Source of the DNA: Oegoconia quadripuncta
Taxonomy: Eukaryota > Arthropoda > Insecta > Lepidoptera > Autostichidae
Reading direction: 5' to 3'
DNA: 64,000 bases
Assembly (NCBI GenBank): GCA_949316235.1
Contig: OX438744.1
Coordinates: 32,918,778 to 32,982,777, forward strand
Below are positions 20,338-31,038 of this stretch, piece after piece. Under the pieces are notes generated by a model, which worked only from the letters and a program-made list of their open reading frames with translations, was not told the DNA's origin and ran no database searches. Position numbers and translations under genes: made by a program. How positions within the stretch are numbered: the stretch's first letter is position 1; each line of letters starts with the position of its first letter.

Positions 20338-21644
20338 ATCGATCGTCATTATTCAATTACTCTGTTTATAGCCCCATATAGGCCAAATGCCTCGAAAGTA
20401 CGGGCCTGCGTTTAGCGACTCTCGACGAAAACAAAACAGAATCAACTCGGTTCTGGCCCTGTTGACAGAGCAGTGTCATTACAGGAATCGTATAGCACGT
20501 CTCATGTTTACTAAACAGGCGTAGTCATGACGGGCGCCTAGTAATGACCTGGTTGTAGCGATCGTAGCAATAGTATGGATTAGATAAACGGTTAAGTACG
20601 CTGAATTTTGTTGTTTGGAGTAGGTTCTTCGACGTATTGAATGTGTAGCCTATTGTATATACAATGGTTTCTTTTTAAATCGCCAACGAAAAACGACGAG
20701 TGTGTTGTGTTTGACGGCGCTGTGTGTATACCCAGTCTTTATCCGAACGTATCTCAGTAATCGTGATCTGATTTCAGTACCTTTTTTTTGTATATGACAG
20801 ACTAAATGAGGGGACAGGTTCATAGCCATGTTTGATATTTAGCTACAAGTTCTTTGGCCTATTTCGTTGATTAGTCTTTTGTGGGATAATTTGCTGGATG
20901 TTTCTTTATATATATTTGAAATCCCAGAGATAGGTTAAGCCGTTTAGAGGGTGTTTAGCTTTTAAGACTATATCTTTTCGTCTTATCTACCTGGACGATA
21001 TAATAGTCATTTGTTCCATAAATGTTGTCGGAGATTTTTTTCTTTTTCAATTTATGCCATATATATAACCCTTCCGGCTGTAATACGCGTTGGTGAATTT
21101 GTGTCAACTAATAGCTACCTGACATTTACTCCTTTCATGACAGCCATAGGCCGTCAACTTGGCTTTTAACTATGTTCATATAAGGCAAAAAACAAAGCGA
21201 ATATAAAACACAATTTCCAAACACAACTCAAAAGAACAGTCCAGTATTTTTCAATAGTCAATTTTCCACATAAATGTACATTATTTTTGTATTAAAAAGT
21301 ACAAAACTAGGTCAGACAATGCCCCATTTAACAAATATACCTGCTCGATTAACGACATTTTGGTTATGTTCAATCACGATCATTGTTTACCCACATCCTA
21401 AATTTCCTTTATTTTATACAGAGCCAGCAATGTAAGCTGAAGTGTGAAATGTATACAGCATAAGAAATATTATAAAGGTACAGGAGAGGTAAACGTCGCG
21501 TGATTTGACCCGTACTTGTGTATGTTAAATTGGTCGTTTTAAGTTTTCTAAAAATACGCCTCCTGTTTCATGAAAACGACGACAAATAATGTATTATAAA
21601 AAGACGGTTATGTGCAAATAGGACTCGTGTCTTGAGGGACATTT
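20338..21644. other. No gene seen
   Basis: About 1.3 kb with no repeat, RNA or coding feature that I can support. Confidence 0.4.
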
Positions 21645-21848
21645 TTAATGTCCGCCTGGCTAGCTACCACCATCTTATCCAGGTCTGCCGCCAAACAGCA
21701 ATGTTGATAGCATTGTTGTGTTCCGGTTGTCAGAGATGAGATATCCAGTCCCCCATAAAGGATAATTTCCAGGTCAGTACGCTTCCACCTACGGTCTCAT
21801 CTTCACTTAACATCATACATATGCTAACCCGTTGTGCATAAAAAAAAC
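21645..21848 (+). mobile_element. SINE C, head missing
   Basis: Begins TGTCCGCCTGGCTAGCTACC and runs through GTTCCGGTTGTCAGAGATGA to a shortened tail ending CCCGTTGTGCATAAAAAAA. Part of the CATCAGGTGTGATTGAGG tail is deleted. Confidence 0.8.
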
Positions 21849-22205
21849 ATAAACCTTTACCATGGTGCGCATCGTTTTCTATGACAGGATATATCAGGTT
21901 GGGGTTGATGATGCTCATTATTGATGTATTCTGTATTGTGCCCCAAGACGTCTTGTACCATAAGATGGTAAGATACCTAAATAGATTTTGATGATGTGTC
22001 AATGGGACTTTTAGCATCACAATACGCTTTTGAGTCTTTTTTTATAGCACGTTTTGGGTTGTTATTTGAAAGAAATCTTAATTCATCAAATAAAACAATC
22101 CATTTGTTTTATATACAGTCTACAGAATATATATACACATACTTGTTTTTGCCTGCCCACTGTATGTAGCTAAGTTTGAACACCCAATCTACTATTCCTT
22201 AACGA
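21849..22205. other. No gene seen
   Basis: No supported feature. Confidence 0.35.
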
Positions 22206-22257
22206 CGTTCATGTATGACTGAAAGAAATCCCACTCTGGGATAAGTCCGCCTTTGTA
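22206..22257 (+). repeat. LINE 3'-tail fragment at the insertion site
   Basis: CTGGGATAAGTCCGCCTTTG belongs to the GATAAGGCCGCC tail family. The CR1-like LINE begins within a few bases of its end. Confidence 0.45.
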
Positions 22258-22260
22258 TAT

Positions 22261-22782
22261 ATGGGACAGGCAATACTTAATAACTGTATGCCTGGTGCCA
22301 CCTACTCAATTATATTAAAAAAGATCTTATCAAAGACTTTTAAAGAGAATACTACTTTGATAATTCTTATAGGACGACGGGGAAATGTAAATAAAAAAAC
22401 TCTGATAAATTATTTCTCTCAGTTGAATAATTTAAAAAATGTTCATAAGGTTTTATTGTTTGCATTTCCATTTAGCCAGAGTTTAATAAAAAATGAAAAT
22501 GACTTTAGACATAATTTAAATTTAACCTTGCACACTCTGACATGTCGTCATGAAAATAAATTTCATTTTTTTGACACTAATAAATTTATTAGTTCCAAAT
22601 ATTTTTATGTGACAGGAGATAATTATTATCTTCCCAAATATTTTAGAAGACAATTAGCAAATATGCTATCTTATTTTATTTTAAATTCAGTCACTTTAGT
22701 GACTGACCCAACAGGCGCCTCTATTGGGCAGCCATTAATTATTAATAAATCCTTGGAAATCATTCCAAATAATTTAAATTAA
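22261..22782 (+). CDS. LINE ORF1 C-terminal part, SGNH/esterase-like (partial)
   Basis: A 173-codon frame ahead of ORF2. ORF1 proteins of CR1-type LINEs often end in an SGNH-hydrolase (esterase) domain. Here residues 34-40 (LIGRRGN) occupy the place of the family's G-x-N block, and residues about 118-135 (GDNYYLPKYFRRQLANML) look like the final D-x-x-H block with the histidine replaced by tyrosine. The N-terminal GDS nucleophile block is not present: the apparent start MGQAILNNCMPGA is where that domain would already be under way, so the ATG is probably internal and the copy 5'-truncated. The role of the esterase domain in retrotransposition is uncertain. It is followed after 41 bp by ORF2. 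The esterase assignment rests on pattern only. Confidence 0.6.
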   Translation: MGQAILNNCMPGATYSIILKKILSKTFKENTTLIILIGRRGNVNKKTLINYFSQLNNLKNVHKVLLFAFPFSQSLIKNENDFRHNLNLTLHTLTCRHENKFHFFDTNKFISSKYFYVTGDNYYLPKYFRRQLANMLSYFILNSVTLVTDPTGASIGQPLIINKSLEIIPNNLN

Positions 22783-22823
22783 ATCATAAGACAACAGAGA
22801 CCACCTCTGGCATTATAAAAAAT

Positions 22824-25727
22824 ATGTTTGAAAAAAATAATTATAAAAGGGTTGCCACACCCCAAAAAAGAAAAAAAAATGGTTTAAAAATTCAAAAATG
22901 TATTAATCTGGTACACCAAAATATTCAGGGTATGAGTGGCAAAGAACTAGAGGTGGAGCTGTTCATGAGCTGCACTAACACTGATGTATTGTGTATAACG
23001 GAACACTGGTATAAGCAATGTGAGCTCATGTTCGGCTTCAAGGAGTACCAGATTGCAAGCTCGTTCAGCAGGAGGAAGGCAATACGAGGCGGTAGTCTCA
23101 TTCTAATTCGTAATAATATTAAATTTAAAGAGCGCCTCGACATTGTAAACCTTTCTGTTGAGCGAACTATTGAAATAGCCTGTGTGGAAATTGCGCGGCT
23201 TACTGTATTATGTGTATATAAACCCCCTTCTTCATCTTATGAATTATTTGAGAAAATCATGGATGAAATCCTGTGTAAAATTAGTAATTCAAATAAATAC
23301 ATTGTAATTTGCGGAGATTTTAATATAAACATATTAGAAGATAGCATTCAAACCAGAAGACTTAAATCTTTCTTCAGTTGCTATAATCTTGCTAATCTTT
23401 TTTCAGTGCCCACTAGAATAGCTTCTACATCAGCTACTTGCATTGATAACATTTTCTCGAATTTACAACCCAGTGATAAATCTATTTTAAATAAATTAAG
23501 TTCAGATCACTGTGGTCAGTTAGCGATTTTTAACATAGCAATTAATAAAACGCTGAAAAGAGATATATCGTACGTACCTGTAACTGAGTCACTACTCGAT
23601 CAATATAAGAGTAAAGTGACTGCGAAACTAGATTATCTACCGTACTGTGACGATCCTAATGTATTATATAAATCAGTATTTGACATTTTAAAAACTGAAT
23701 GTAATAAAGTTTTCTTAACAAAATCTGTCAAAATCAACAATTCCCTCGTTTTTAGTGATTGGGCGACGGTGGGAATTCATAAAAGTAGGCAAAAGTTATA
23801 TGAGCTTTATGATGAAAGGACATATAATAAGAGCGAAAGTTTTATTGAATATGTTAGGCAATACTCGAAAATATTCAAGCGAGCGTGTGCCACTGCAAAA
23901 GCAAATTTTATAAATAATAAAATAAAGAACAGCGCGGACATAGTAAAGACAACTTGGAAAGTTATAAATAGCGAAACTGGTAAATTTAAAACTCGTAACC
24001 CTGATACGCGATTAAAAATTAATGATCGAATTCTAACTTCACAATTAGAAGTTGCAGAAGCTTTTGAAAAATTCTTTACTAATATTCCAATATTAACTAC
24101 AAAATCTCTGAATTCATGTCCCACACTCGCTGAATCGCTACTTAAACAAAATGTGGAGATTTGTGACTCCCATTTTAAATTTAATCATGTAAGTCCTATA
24201 GACATCATAAAAGCATTTCGATCTTTAGACAAGAAAAAAACTGCCGACCTTCATGGTTTATCAGTAAAAATTATTAGTGCCGTAATTGATTGTGTTTCAC
24301 CACACTTAGCTTATATCTTTAATAAATGTACTGATGATGGCATATTTCCTGATCTGATGAAGCACAGTAAAGTCATACCTTTATTTAAAGCCGGTAGTAC
24401 ATCAGACCCCTCTAATTTTAGACCTATTTCAATACTACCGACTCTCAGCAAAATCTATGAAAAAATTATATTAAATCAGATATCGACTTATTTTTACAGT
24501 AACAATCTAATGTCATTTAAACAATTCGGTTTTACTAGGGGCCGCTCGACAACCGATGCAGGTGTCGAGCTCTTACAATATATTTTTGAGGCTTGGGAAG
24601 ATGCGCAGGATGCAATAGGAGTATTTTGCGACTTGTCCAAGGCCTTTGATTGCGTTCATCACGACACTTTAATCAGGAAATTACGTCATTATGGTGTAAC
24701 CGGCCGAGCTCTCGACCTTCTGAATTCTTATTTGAGTAACCGAGTTCAGAGGGTTGATATCAGTGGCAATACATCGTCAGGGTCGACAGTCTGTATGGGC
24801 GTCCCACAAGGCTCCATTCTCGGACCATTTTTGTTTTTGGTTTACATAAATGACTTGCCAAACCTTGTAAACGATAAACATGAAATAGTATTGTTTGCTG
24901 ACGATACCTCTGTAATGTTTAAAGTAAATAGACTAAAATTAAATTATGACGACGTGAACAACGCTATTTCTCAAATAGTAGAATGGTTTACGGCAAATAA
25001 TTTGTTACTGAATGAGAAAAAAACTAAATGTGTAAAATTTGTACTGCCTAATGTCAGGGAGGTGCCCACAAATATAATGATAAAAAATGTCACTCTAGAC
25101 CTTGTTGAGTCCACTGTATTTTTGGGCATTACTTTGGACGCCAAATTACAATGGGGTCCTCATATCCATAAATTGGCGAAGAAGCTCAGCTCTGCAGCGT
25201 ATGCAGTCAAAAAAATTAGACAAATATCGGACGTAAATACTGCTAGATTAGTATATTTTAGTTATTTCCATAGCCTGATGTCTTACGGTATCTTGCTGTG
25301 GGGAAATGCCGCGGATATCAATACAATCTTTGTTTTACAAAAACGAGCCGTTCGCGCAATTTATCAATTGAGACCTGCAGTGTCACTTAGAGACAGATTT
25401 AAAGAGTATAATATTCTAACCTTTTCGTCACAGTACATTTTTGAAAATCTAATATATGTCAAAAAAAATATAGCATCATTTAGGAAAAATAGTGATAAAC
25501 ATGATGTCAATACAAGAAATAAAGATAAACTTGCAGGTCACATAAGTCGCCTCCACAAAGTCAGTAATTCATTCAAAGGGTTATGTATACGCTTTTTCAA
25601 TAAAGTTCCTGTTGATATACAAAATCTTCCTTTCAATAAATTTAAAGATACTATAAAACAGAAACTTATTAAGAAAGCATATTATAAAATATCAGATTAT
25701 TTAGATGATAAACAATCATGGACATAA
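22824..25727 (+). CDS. LINE ORF2: AP-like endonuclease plus reverse transcriptase
   Basis: An uninterrupted 967-codon frame, the usual length for CR1/jockey-group ORF2. The N-terminal apurinic-type endonuclease that nicks target DNA has its hallmark residues: QNIQG (N33), TEHW (E60), CGDFN (164-167) and SSDH (226-229). The reverse transcriptase follows: FRPISILPTLSKIYEKIIL, QFGFTRGRSTTDA, FCDLSKAFD (D603, D609), GVPQGSILGPFLFLVYINDL (from 659) and LFADD (FADD 691-694), with the catalytic aspartates intact. A C-terminal region ends KISDYLDDKQSWT. The protein would prime reverse transcription from nicked chromosomal DNA in the nucleus. No stop or frameshift is visible, so the copy is young and its protein could still be active, possibly serving other elements in trans. 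Start: first ATG after ORF1; its context is AT-rich and not decisive. Confidence 0.93.
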   Translation: MFEKNNYKRVATPQKRKKNGLKIQKCINLVHQNIQGMSGKELEVELFMSCTNTDVLCITEHWYKQCELMFGFKEYQIASSFSRRKAIRGGSLILIRNNIKFKERLDIVNLSVERTIEIACVEIARLTVLCVYKPPSSSYELFEKIMDEILCKISNSNKYIVICGDFNINILEDSIQTRRLKSFFSCYNLANLFSVPTRIASTSATCIDNIFSNLQPSDKSILNKLSSDHCGQLAIFNIAINKTLKRDISYVPVTESLLDQYKSKVTAKLDYLPYCDDPNVLYKSVFDILKTECNKVFLTKSVKINNSLVFSDWATVGIHKSRQKLYELYDERTYNKSESFIEYVRQYSKIFKRACATAKANFINNKIKNSADIVKTTWKVINSETGKFKTRNPDTRLKINDRILTSQLEVAEAFEKFFTNIPILTTKSLNSCPTLAESLLKQNVEICDSHFKFNHVSPIDIIKAFRSLDKKKTADLHGLSVKIISAVIDCVSPHLAYIFNKCTDDGIFPDLMKHSKVIPLFKAGSTSDPSNFRPISILPTLSKIYEKIILNQISTYFYSNNLMSFKQFGFTRGRSTTDAGVELLQYIFEAWEDAQDAIGVFCDLSKAFDCVHHDTLIRKLRHYGVTGRALDLLNSYLSNRVQRVDISGNTSSGSTVCMGVPQGSILGPFLFLVYINDLPNLVNDKHEIVLFADDTSVMFKVNRLKLNYDDVNNAISQIVEWFTANNLLLNEKKTKCVKFVLPNVREVPTNIMIKNVTLDLVESTVFLGITLDAKLQWGPHIHKLAKKLSSAAYAVKKIRQISDVNTARLVYFSYFHSLMSYGILLWGNAADINTIFVLQKRAVRAIYQLRPAVSLRDRFKEYNILTFSSQYIFENLIYVKKNIASFRKNSDKHDVNTRNKDKLAGHISRLHKVSNSFKGLCIRFFNKVPVDIQNLPFNKFKDTIKQKLIKKAYYKISDYLDDKQSWT

Positions 25728-25977
25728 CCAGCCCGTTCGCATAACCAGGCTATTTCACAATTAATAATGAAATATTATAATATAAAATAATAATTTTGTA
25801 ATATAAAAACCTTTTTTTAAAAGAGCGACCTCTCGAGTTTCTTGCTTGTTCTTCTCAGGGGAAAATTGCCTTTTGAACAAGCAGTAGCTTTAAAAATGTA
25901 AAATCTGACTATTTTAAGTGTACCCTGTGTACCTACAAAATAAAGCATTTTTTGATTTTGATTTTTGATTTTGATGT
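25728..25977 (+). repeat. LINE 3' UTR and TTTTGAT tail
   Basis: About 250 bp after the ORF2 stop, including a conserved CTCGAGTTTCTTG block shared with 2.49 and 39.8 kb, and ending in TTTTTGATTTTGATTTTTGA-type repeats, the likely priming end. Confidence 0.8.
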
Positions 25978-25983
25978 GCATAG

Positions 25984-27470
25984 TTAACACGTTCACGGCA
26001 TCATGAGGTCTAACAAGCCACATGCGTGACTTGTCGCAGGTGCGGTAATCAAAATCGCGTTCTTTCACTCTGTGCGGGGGACGACTATGTTAACATTTCT
26101 ATGAGTATGACAGAGACAAATATGTACAATTGTTTCTCGTACAAAGTCTAGTCCAACGGCGTAATTAATAAGATATGAGGTTGATTAGGCCTCATACGCA
26201 CTGAATAGAAATTAATAGAGTATAGTGCGGAGTGAGATCTAATCTGCCTCAAAAGTTTTTAGACCTCATAGCCGCACGAAGTGAAGTGCGGGCGGCGCGG
26301 GCGCCGCACATCTTAACTTAGTGATGTGTCAAGTTTCGATACGGAAGCATGTCGACGCGAAGTGTTCGAATTTTTACGATTTAGTGTACCTAAAGTTTAT
26401 TATGGATCGTTCAAATCGGAAACGATGCAAAAAGAGGCTCAGATTATGGAATTATCAGATTTTATTCCTGCTCTAGGTATGGGTTGTTTGAAATATATAT
26501 TGCTATAGCATTGATGTGATTTGAAATTTAATATACCTACTCGTCTTTTAACTTTTTGTTTAGTTTATATTTCCGGTTTATAATTTCAGATTCCTTTAGA
26601 CTAGGAAGTCTATCTTCTCTTTTGGCGAATTCGAGTTCGTTTTTGCAGTGGTCAAAGCTGTTATATACTCAATGAGTAAGAGTACATACCTACACACACT
26701 CTCATACATCTAACACAAACACACACACACACACACACATAATTACCCACCCACCCAGACAAATACGCACACACACGCACACATTCATAGACATATACAC
26801 ATAAACAACTCACATACATTAAAACTAAAAATGGTATGTATGGTAGGTATGGCACTTTTAGACACCTAAGTTAAGTGTTTTATTTCAGAATTTCCTAGTG
26901 GCAGATGTGCTGATCATTCGCTTGAAAAAGGCGACCAACGAAAGCGCTGCGTTGGTTGCTACGATAAATAAATTGAGGCTTACATTAAATAGCAGTCAGG
27001 CTGCAAAAAAAAACAAAAAAATTGTTACGTTTTGAGTCCAGTGCAATAAATCCTTTTGTTTGCCTTGTTTTAATGAAAACCTTTTTATTGGTTTTTTGTA
27101 AAAAAATATTATAATAACTGCAACTCTTTTTTATTCCCAATCCCCATCACTAGTCGAGACACAAATTGTACTTTCTTTTAGTGCGATGTGAGCCAGAATC
27201 GATGTCATATATATTTTTTTCATTTATTCAATACCGAAATGTCATAACTGCGGGCGAAGCTAGATTTAACTTTATTTACTATTTAAGTATATATCAGTAA
27301 AGTTTCAAGCAAATATAATCAATTTTGCGCTATATTTATGGTGCTTTTTAGAAACAACATTTTGTGAGGCCGAAAAGGTCTCATTCGCACTATAAGGATC
27401 TTGCATCGAAAAGACCTCATACGCACTGGCTGAAAGTCCATCAAAAATGGCCTCGCAGCGAACGTGTTAA
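25984..27470. mobile_element. piggyBac-like non-autonomous element
   Basis: Bounded by TTAA on both sides (25,984-25,987 and 27,467-27,470). Terminal inverted repeats are TTAACACGTTCACGGC and, reversed from the right end, TTAACACGTTCGCTGC, the form seen in many insect piggyBac-like elements. Subterminal copies of the phrase GACCTCATACGCACTG occur inside both ends. No transposase is present; a 60-codon frame at 26,326 has no recognisable domain. A (CA)n-rich stretch lies at 26,690-26,790. Confidence 0.6.
26690..26800. repeat. (CA)n-rich tract
   Basis: Two interrupted CA runs (near 26,718-26,740 and 26,767-26,785) within the piggyBac-like element. Confidence 0.8.
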
Positions 27471-27831
27471 AAGAAATATGTTCTGTATTTATTTTCTTTT
27501 TGTACAATAAAGCGTTTACAAATGGTGCTGATAATATTTCCGAGTTTTTCCACCAAAGTATGACGAAAGCAATGGTTTCTAGAAGATCTATACACCGAGT
27601 TTTGGATTGCAATAATGGTTAAGCTAGACTCTCACAAATTTATGATAAGCCTAAAGTAGTTATATTTTGTAACGCGCTCACCGCTCTAGCACCTGCCATC
27701 TAACGATTTAACTGTGAACTTTCAGCTTATGTTCTCCAAAACAGAGTTTACGAACAACGTACGGGTTGTTTTAGTAAACATTTGCTTTCACCGCAGACAG
27801 CAGTGCGGAGAATTATTAATATTAGGTCCTT
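27471..27831. other. No gene seen
   Basis: No supported feature. Confidence 0.4.
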
Positions 27832-28228
27832 ACCTATGAAATTGGCATTTTGTATGAAGAATTTCATTAAGACTGTTTCCTCATACAAACATTTTTGATT
27901 TTTTTTTTTGGGAACGGCAAATCCAAATTTTGCTAAACTTTGTGTGTATTATCGAATAACATTAATTTAAGTATAGGCAGCGTTAATTTTTAATAATAGC
28001 CGCTTCTAAGAAATGATTATGGGAAGCACATGAAAAGAGCTCTGTTCAAATTTTTTTAATATGTGATTTAGCCCAGAAATTAAAAAGTATTTCATGTGAA
28101 ACCTTGAAATAATATTCCATTCTCCAAATAAAAAATAAATTTGGATATAGCTTTGAAAATCGGAATCAGGAATTGGTACATGTGATTAACGAAGAAAAAA
28201 AACTCCAATTTCATAGGTAAAGACCCAA
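27832..28228. mobile_element. mariner-type MITE, copy 1
   Basis: 397 bp flanked by TA. Inverted ends are TTAGGTCCTTACCTATGAAA (left) and, reversed, TTGGGTCTTTACCTATGAAA (right). No transposase. Copies 2 and 3 lie at 42.83-43.22 and 45.72-46.13 kb. Confidence 0.88.
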
Positions 28229-28440
28229 TATTATAGTAAAATAATGGGCAGCCTTCTCTGCACTATTATTTATTTATTATTATTATTTAAAGTCTTTTGT
28301 GTTAGCATGTGGTAATCTGTGGAACTATGTGCTATAATTAATAAGAAAACTATCATGATTTAACATAGATGTCAGTAATAACGTTTTCATTTTATTGTTA
28401 TAATTTAGACAATACTTTTTTACATTATTTAAACTATATT
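28229..28440. other. No gene seen
   Basis: AT-rich spacer. Confidence 0.35.
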
Positions 28441-28705
28441 TGACGACCTGTTTGGTGTAGTGGTTAGCAACTCTGACCACTATACCAAAGGGTTGCGGGT
28501 TCGAATCCCGCTAGGGGAATAGGTTTGTGTGATGAATACGGACATATGTATCCTAGTTATGGACGTTTTCAATTATAATAAGTAATTATTTACAAAAAAA
28601 ATGTATTTATGTATGTAGTACATCAACCTTCTGGTATCCACAACACAAGCAAGTTGCTTACTGTGGAACTAGATGGCGCTGTGTGTATGTCCAAGGATAT
28701 TAATT
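28441..28705 (+). mobile_element. SINE A, full length
   Basis: tRNA-like head TTGGTGTAGTGGTTAGCAAC and B box GGGTTCGAATCCCGC, then TGTGTGATGAATACGGACAT, GGTATCCACAACACAAGC and the tail CTAGATGGCGCTGTGTGTAT. It carries an internal polymerase III promoter. Confidence 0.88.
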
Positions 28706-29334
28706 ATTTATTTATTTTATAAGTAACTATCTCTGTTCAAAGTTTACATGTCAACTTGGAACCATTTCCTGTTTAGTTAAGGAGCTGAAAGCTTGCTTAC
28801 TCGTTCGATGACAAAAGATTTATATGATAGACATGAACTGATGCTGCAGCCGGGATCGTTTTCTCACGAGGGGGACATAATAACACGGACACGAAATTTT
28901 ACATGCACGGTTACGCTAGAATAATATGTGATAATAGATGCTTATCTATGAGCTATAAATGCTTATCTATCTATTTGCATCCACATATACACACATAATA
29001 AATTTTACATATGAAAAATACCACTAAAACAATAAAACACAAGTACAGAAACAACAAATATTATGTGTGTGCCGCAGCATACAAAAAGGCTACAGGTCAG
29101 TGTGTGGATTTGATTTTGTTTGATTTGTTAATCATGAAGGAGCATTAAAATCTTGGAATTTTATGAAAAGTATTTTTCATGTAAGAACTTATTTCATTTT
29201 TATTTGGTCACTAAGTCATTCTCTCTGTTTTCCAAATTCGAAATTGTGTGTCAGAGTTTTTTATGTCGTTTCTTTTCTCTGATTTATATACATTATGAAG
29301 CCAAGTTGTTACGTCACTTATTTTCCCCCATGCA
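28706..29334. other. No gene seen
   Basis: No supported feature; the 62-codon frame at 29,153-29,341 has a low-complexity composition. Confidence 0.35.
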
Positions 29335-29510
29335 ATGCTAAGCCGAGGTTCGAGTCCCTGAGGGCACCCTTAGGCGTCGGTTGCAAAACTTTTTTTGCAT
29401 GCTGTTGCCTGCAAGAGACATTGGGCAAAGCGCTCTCTTTCGTTCTTCTATGATTTTATCATCCCTATTCCCACTATCGAGTAGAGATCGCAGTGAGATG
29501 CTGTTACATG
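29335..29510 (+). mobile_element. SINE E copy
   Basis: GAGGTTCGAGTCCCTGAGGG (B box), CACCCTTAGGCGTCGGTTGC, then GCAAAGCGCTCTC. Reverse counterpart at 4.44-4.66 kb. Confidence 0.65.
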
Positions 29511-29661
29511 TATCGGAACGGCCCTAGGCCGCATGTGGGTTTTTGACAGATGTCACTTGGATTGGAAGTTGGAGGTTAGAATAAAGATGTTTGAACAACA
29601 ACTCGTTTATCATTAAACTGATGCCGAGTTGCAGAGGGCGGAGTGCAAGTTTTGTTTCGAC

Positions 29662-29795
29662 TTAACTTACTACCGCGTTCACGTTTACGTGACGATTTGT
29701 ATGAAAAAATGTGCAGCGCCTCTAACGGATAGTTTGCAGAACGATTTATTTCATAGGGACTTTTTTCGTAAACGCGAACGCGATGGTAAAGTTAA
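29662..29795. mobile_element. TTAA-type MITE
   Basis: 134 bp between TTAA at both ends. Ends read TTAACTTACTACCGCGTTCA (left) and, reversed from the right, TTAACTTTACCATCGCGTTC, both continuing to CGTTTACG. TTAA targets suggest piggyBac-type mobilisation. Confidence 0.65.
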
Positions 29796-29839
29796 AAACG
29801 AGACAAACTCACACTTCGCACACAGTGCCATGAATCACC

Positions 29840-30150
29840 ACTGGTAACAGATATTTAAAGACTTTCGTCTTCAAACACTGAGGTCAGTATTTTGGACGAG
29901 ATGATGAAGTTGCTCAGTTTCCCGAAGGCTGTCCATCCGAGTTGGATTTGTCGATTGGCCTCTATCTCGAAATTGGATCTATCTAATCGGATCTCTTGTT
30001 CTCTTTTTTTTTCTTATATTTTAGAGGGTTTTTTCCTACGGGAAAATACCACCCTCAAAGGACCTCCCCTCTTCCACACAGCAAAACGTGGTACCTATCT
30101 AATAAAACGTAGATGGATAGATACTATCTACGCTTTATGCCTATAACAAC
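29840..30150 (-). pseudogene. RTE-like RT C-terminal fragment
   Basis: On the minus strand decayed coding for a region comparable to GFGKLRxVF..ITQCLKTKVF in this LINE family. It has many stops. Related pieces follow at 30.23-30.72 and 41.76-42.78 kb. Confidence 0.5.
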
Positions 30151-30159
30151 CATTTCATA

Positions 30160-30205
30160 TAATGCTCATTTGATATTTTATTTTATTTTATTTTATTTAT
30201 TTACA
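30160..30205. repeat. (TTTTA)n run
   Basis: Short pentanucleotide run ATTTTATTTTATTTTATTTT. Confidence 0.85.
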
Positions 30206-30229
30206 TAGAATCAACAGCATTATTACAAA

Positions 30230-30720
30230 TTCTTATACAAAAAACTTATACCAAACTTATGCCAATTAAAGATTCTTATTATGTTACTGACAATGGTTAC
30301 CATTAAAATTGAATGGGTAATATAGTGGTAAGTTATCTTTTGTTCTAGATAGACATAGTCGTCTGCAACTTTAAGGAAGCGCAATGGAGTAACATATTTA
30401 TATTGACTAAACCCCTTAAAAATAGAAAGGAAAATCACTGGTAAAGCTTTCGTCTTTAAGCACTGAGGTATTGTGGAAGACTAAGCGTAGTTTTCCAAAC
30501 CATTCGAGTTGGATAAGCCCAGTCATAATAAAATTCTACCAACCTTCAGTTTTATTAATCGACTTTAGGGAAATTACGTCAATCAGGTGGAAGCAAAACG
30601 TAGTCCTTGGGCATAGTTCGACGGAGGATCTGCTCATTACTAATTCCGAGGGCAAAATAATAAATCTTCTCTACCGTTCGCAAAAACGCGAAGTATGTTA
30701 ACATTAGTTAGCAATATATT
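30230..30720 (-). pseudogene. RTE-like RT fragment
   Basis: On the minus strand, KVADDYVYLEQK near 30,350-30,390 matches the 'VDDYVYLGQ' block after the RT core of RTE-type LINEs, and FGKLRLVFHNTSVLKDESF near 30,440-30,500 matches the following block. The order is broken by insertions and stops. Confidence 0.55.
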
Positions 30721-30904
30721 GAAGAAGGAAGAAATTTCATTGTAGAAATAAGCAGAACCTGTTGTGTCGTCTCTATTATGTTGTATCTGTATGTTTTTTT
30801 TCTTGTGTGCAATAAATGATAAAAATAAATATAAAATTAACCCCGACGAGAAATTACGGGTATTATGTGTTTGATGACGTTATGTGTTCAGTTTTTAACT
30901 GACT

Positions 30905-31020
30905 GTCTCTTGCACGAAGATACAATACAAATACACTTCATTGCACAACAGAAAAATATAGTTTCAGAAAAGTGGTAAGAATAGAATGTAAAATTTGGCG
31001 ACCTTATCACTAAAAGCAAC
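30905..31020 (-). repeat. LINE 3'-tail fragment
   Basis: Reverse complement of the 45.17-45.30 kb unit: GGTTGC, TTTTAGTGATAAGGTCGCCA, TTCTTACCACTTTTCTGAAA, TTGTGCAATGAAGTGTATTT. Confidence 0.7.
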
Positions 31021-31038
31021 CGGTATAAGGACAGTACA

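Larger units (their letters stand above)
22258..25977 (+). mobile_element. CR1/jockey-like LINE, 5'-truncated, ORF2 intact
   Basis: A non-LTR retrotransposon comprising the C-terminal part of ORF1, a complete ORF2, a short 3' UTR (with CTCGAGTTTCTTGCTTGTTC and AATAAAGCATTTTT) and a TTTTGAT repeat tail rather than poly(A), as in CR1-type elements. Decayed relatives lie at 2.4, 14.4, 39.6 and 41.6 kb. The missing 5' part of ORF1 and 5' UTR mean this copy lacks its own promoter. Confidence 0.9.
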
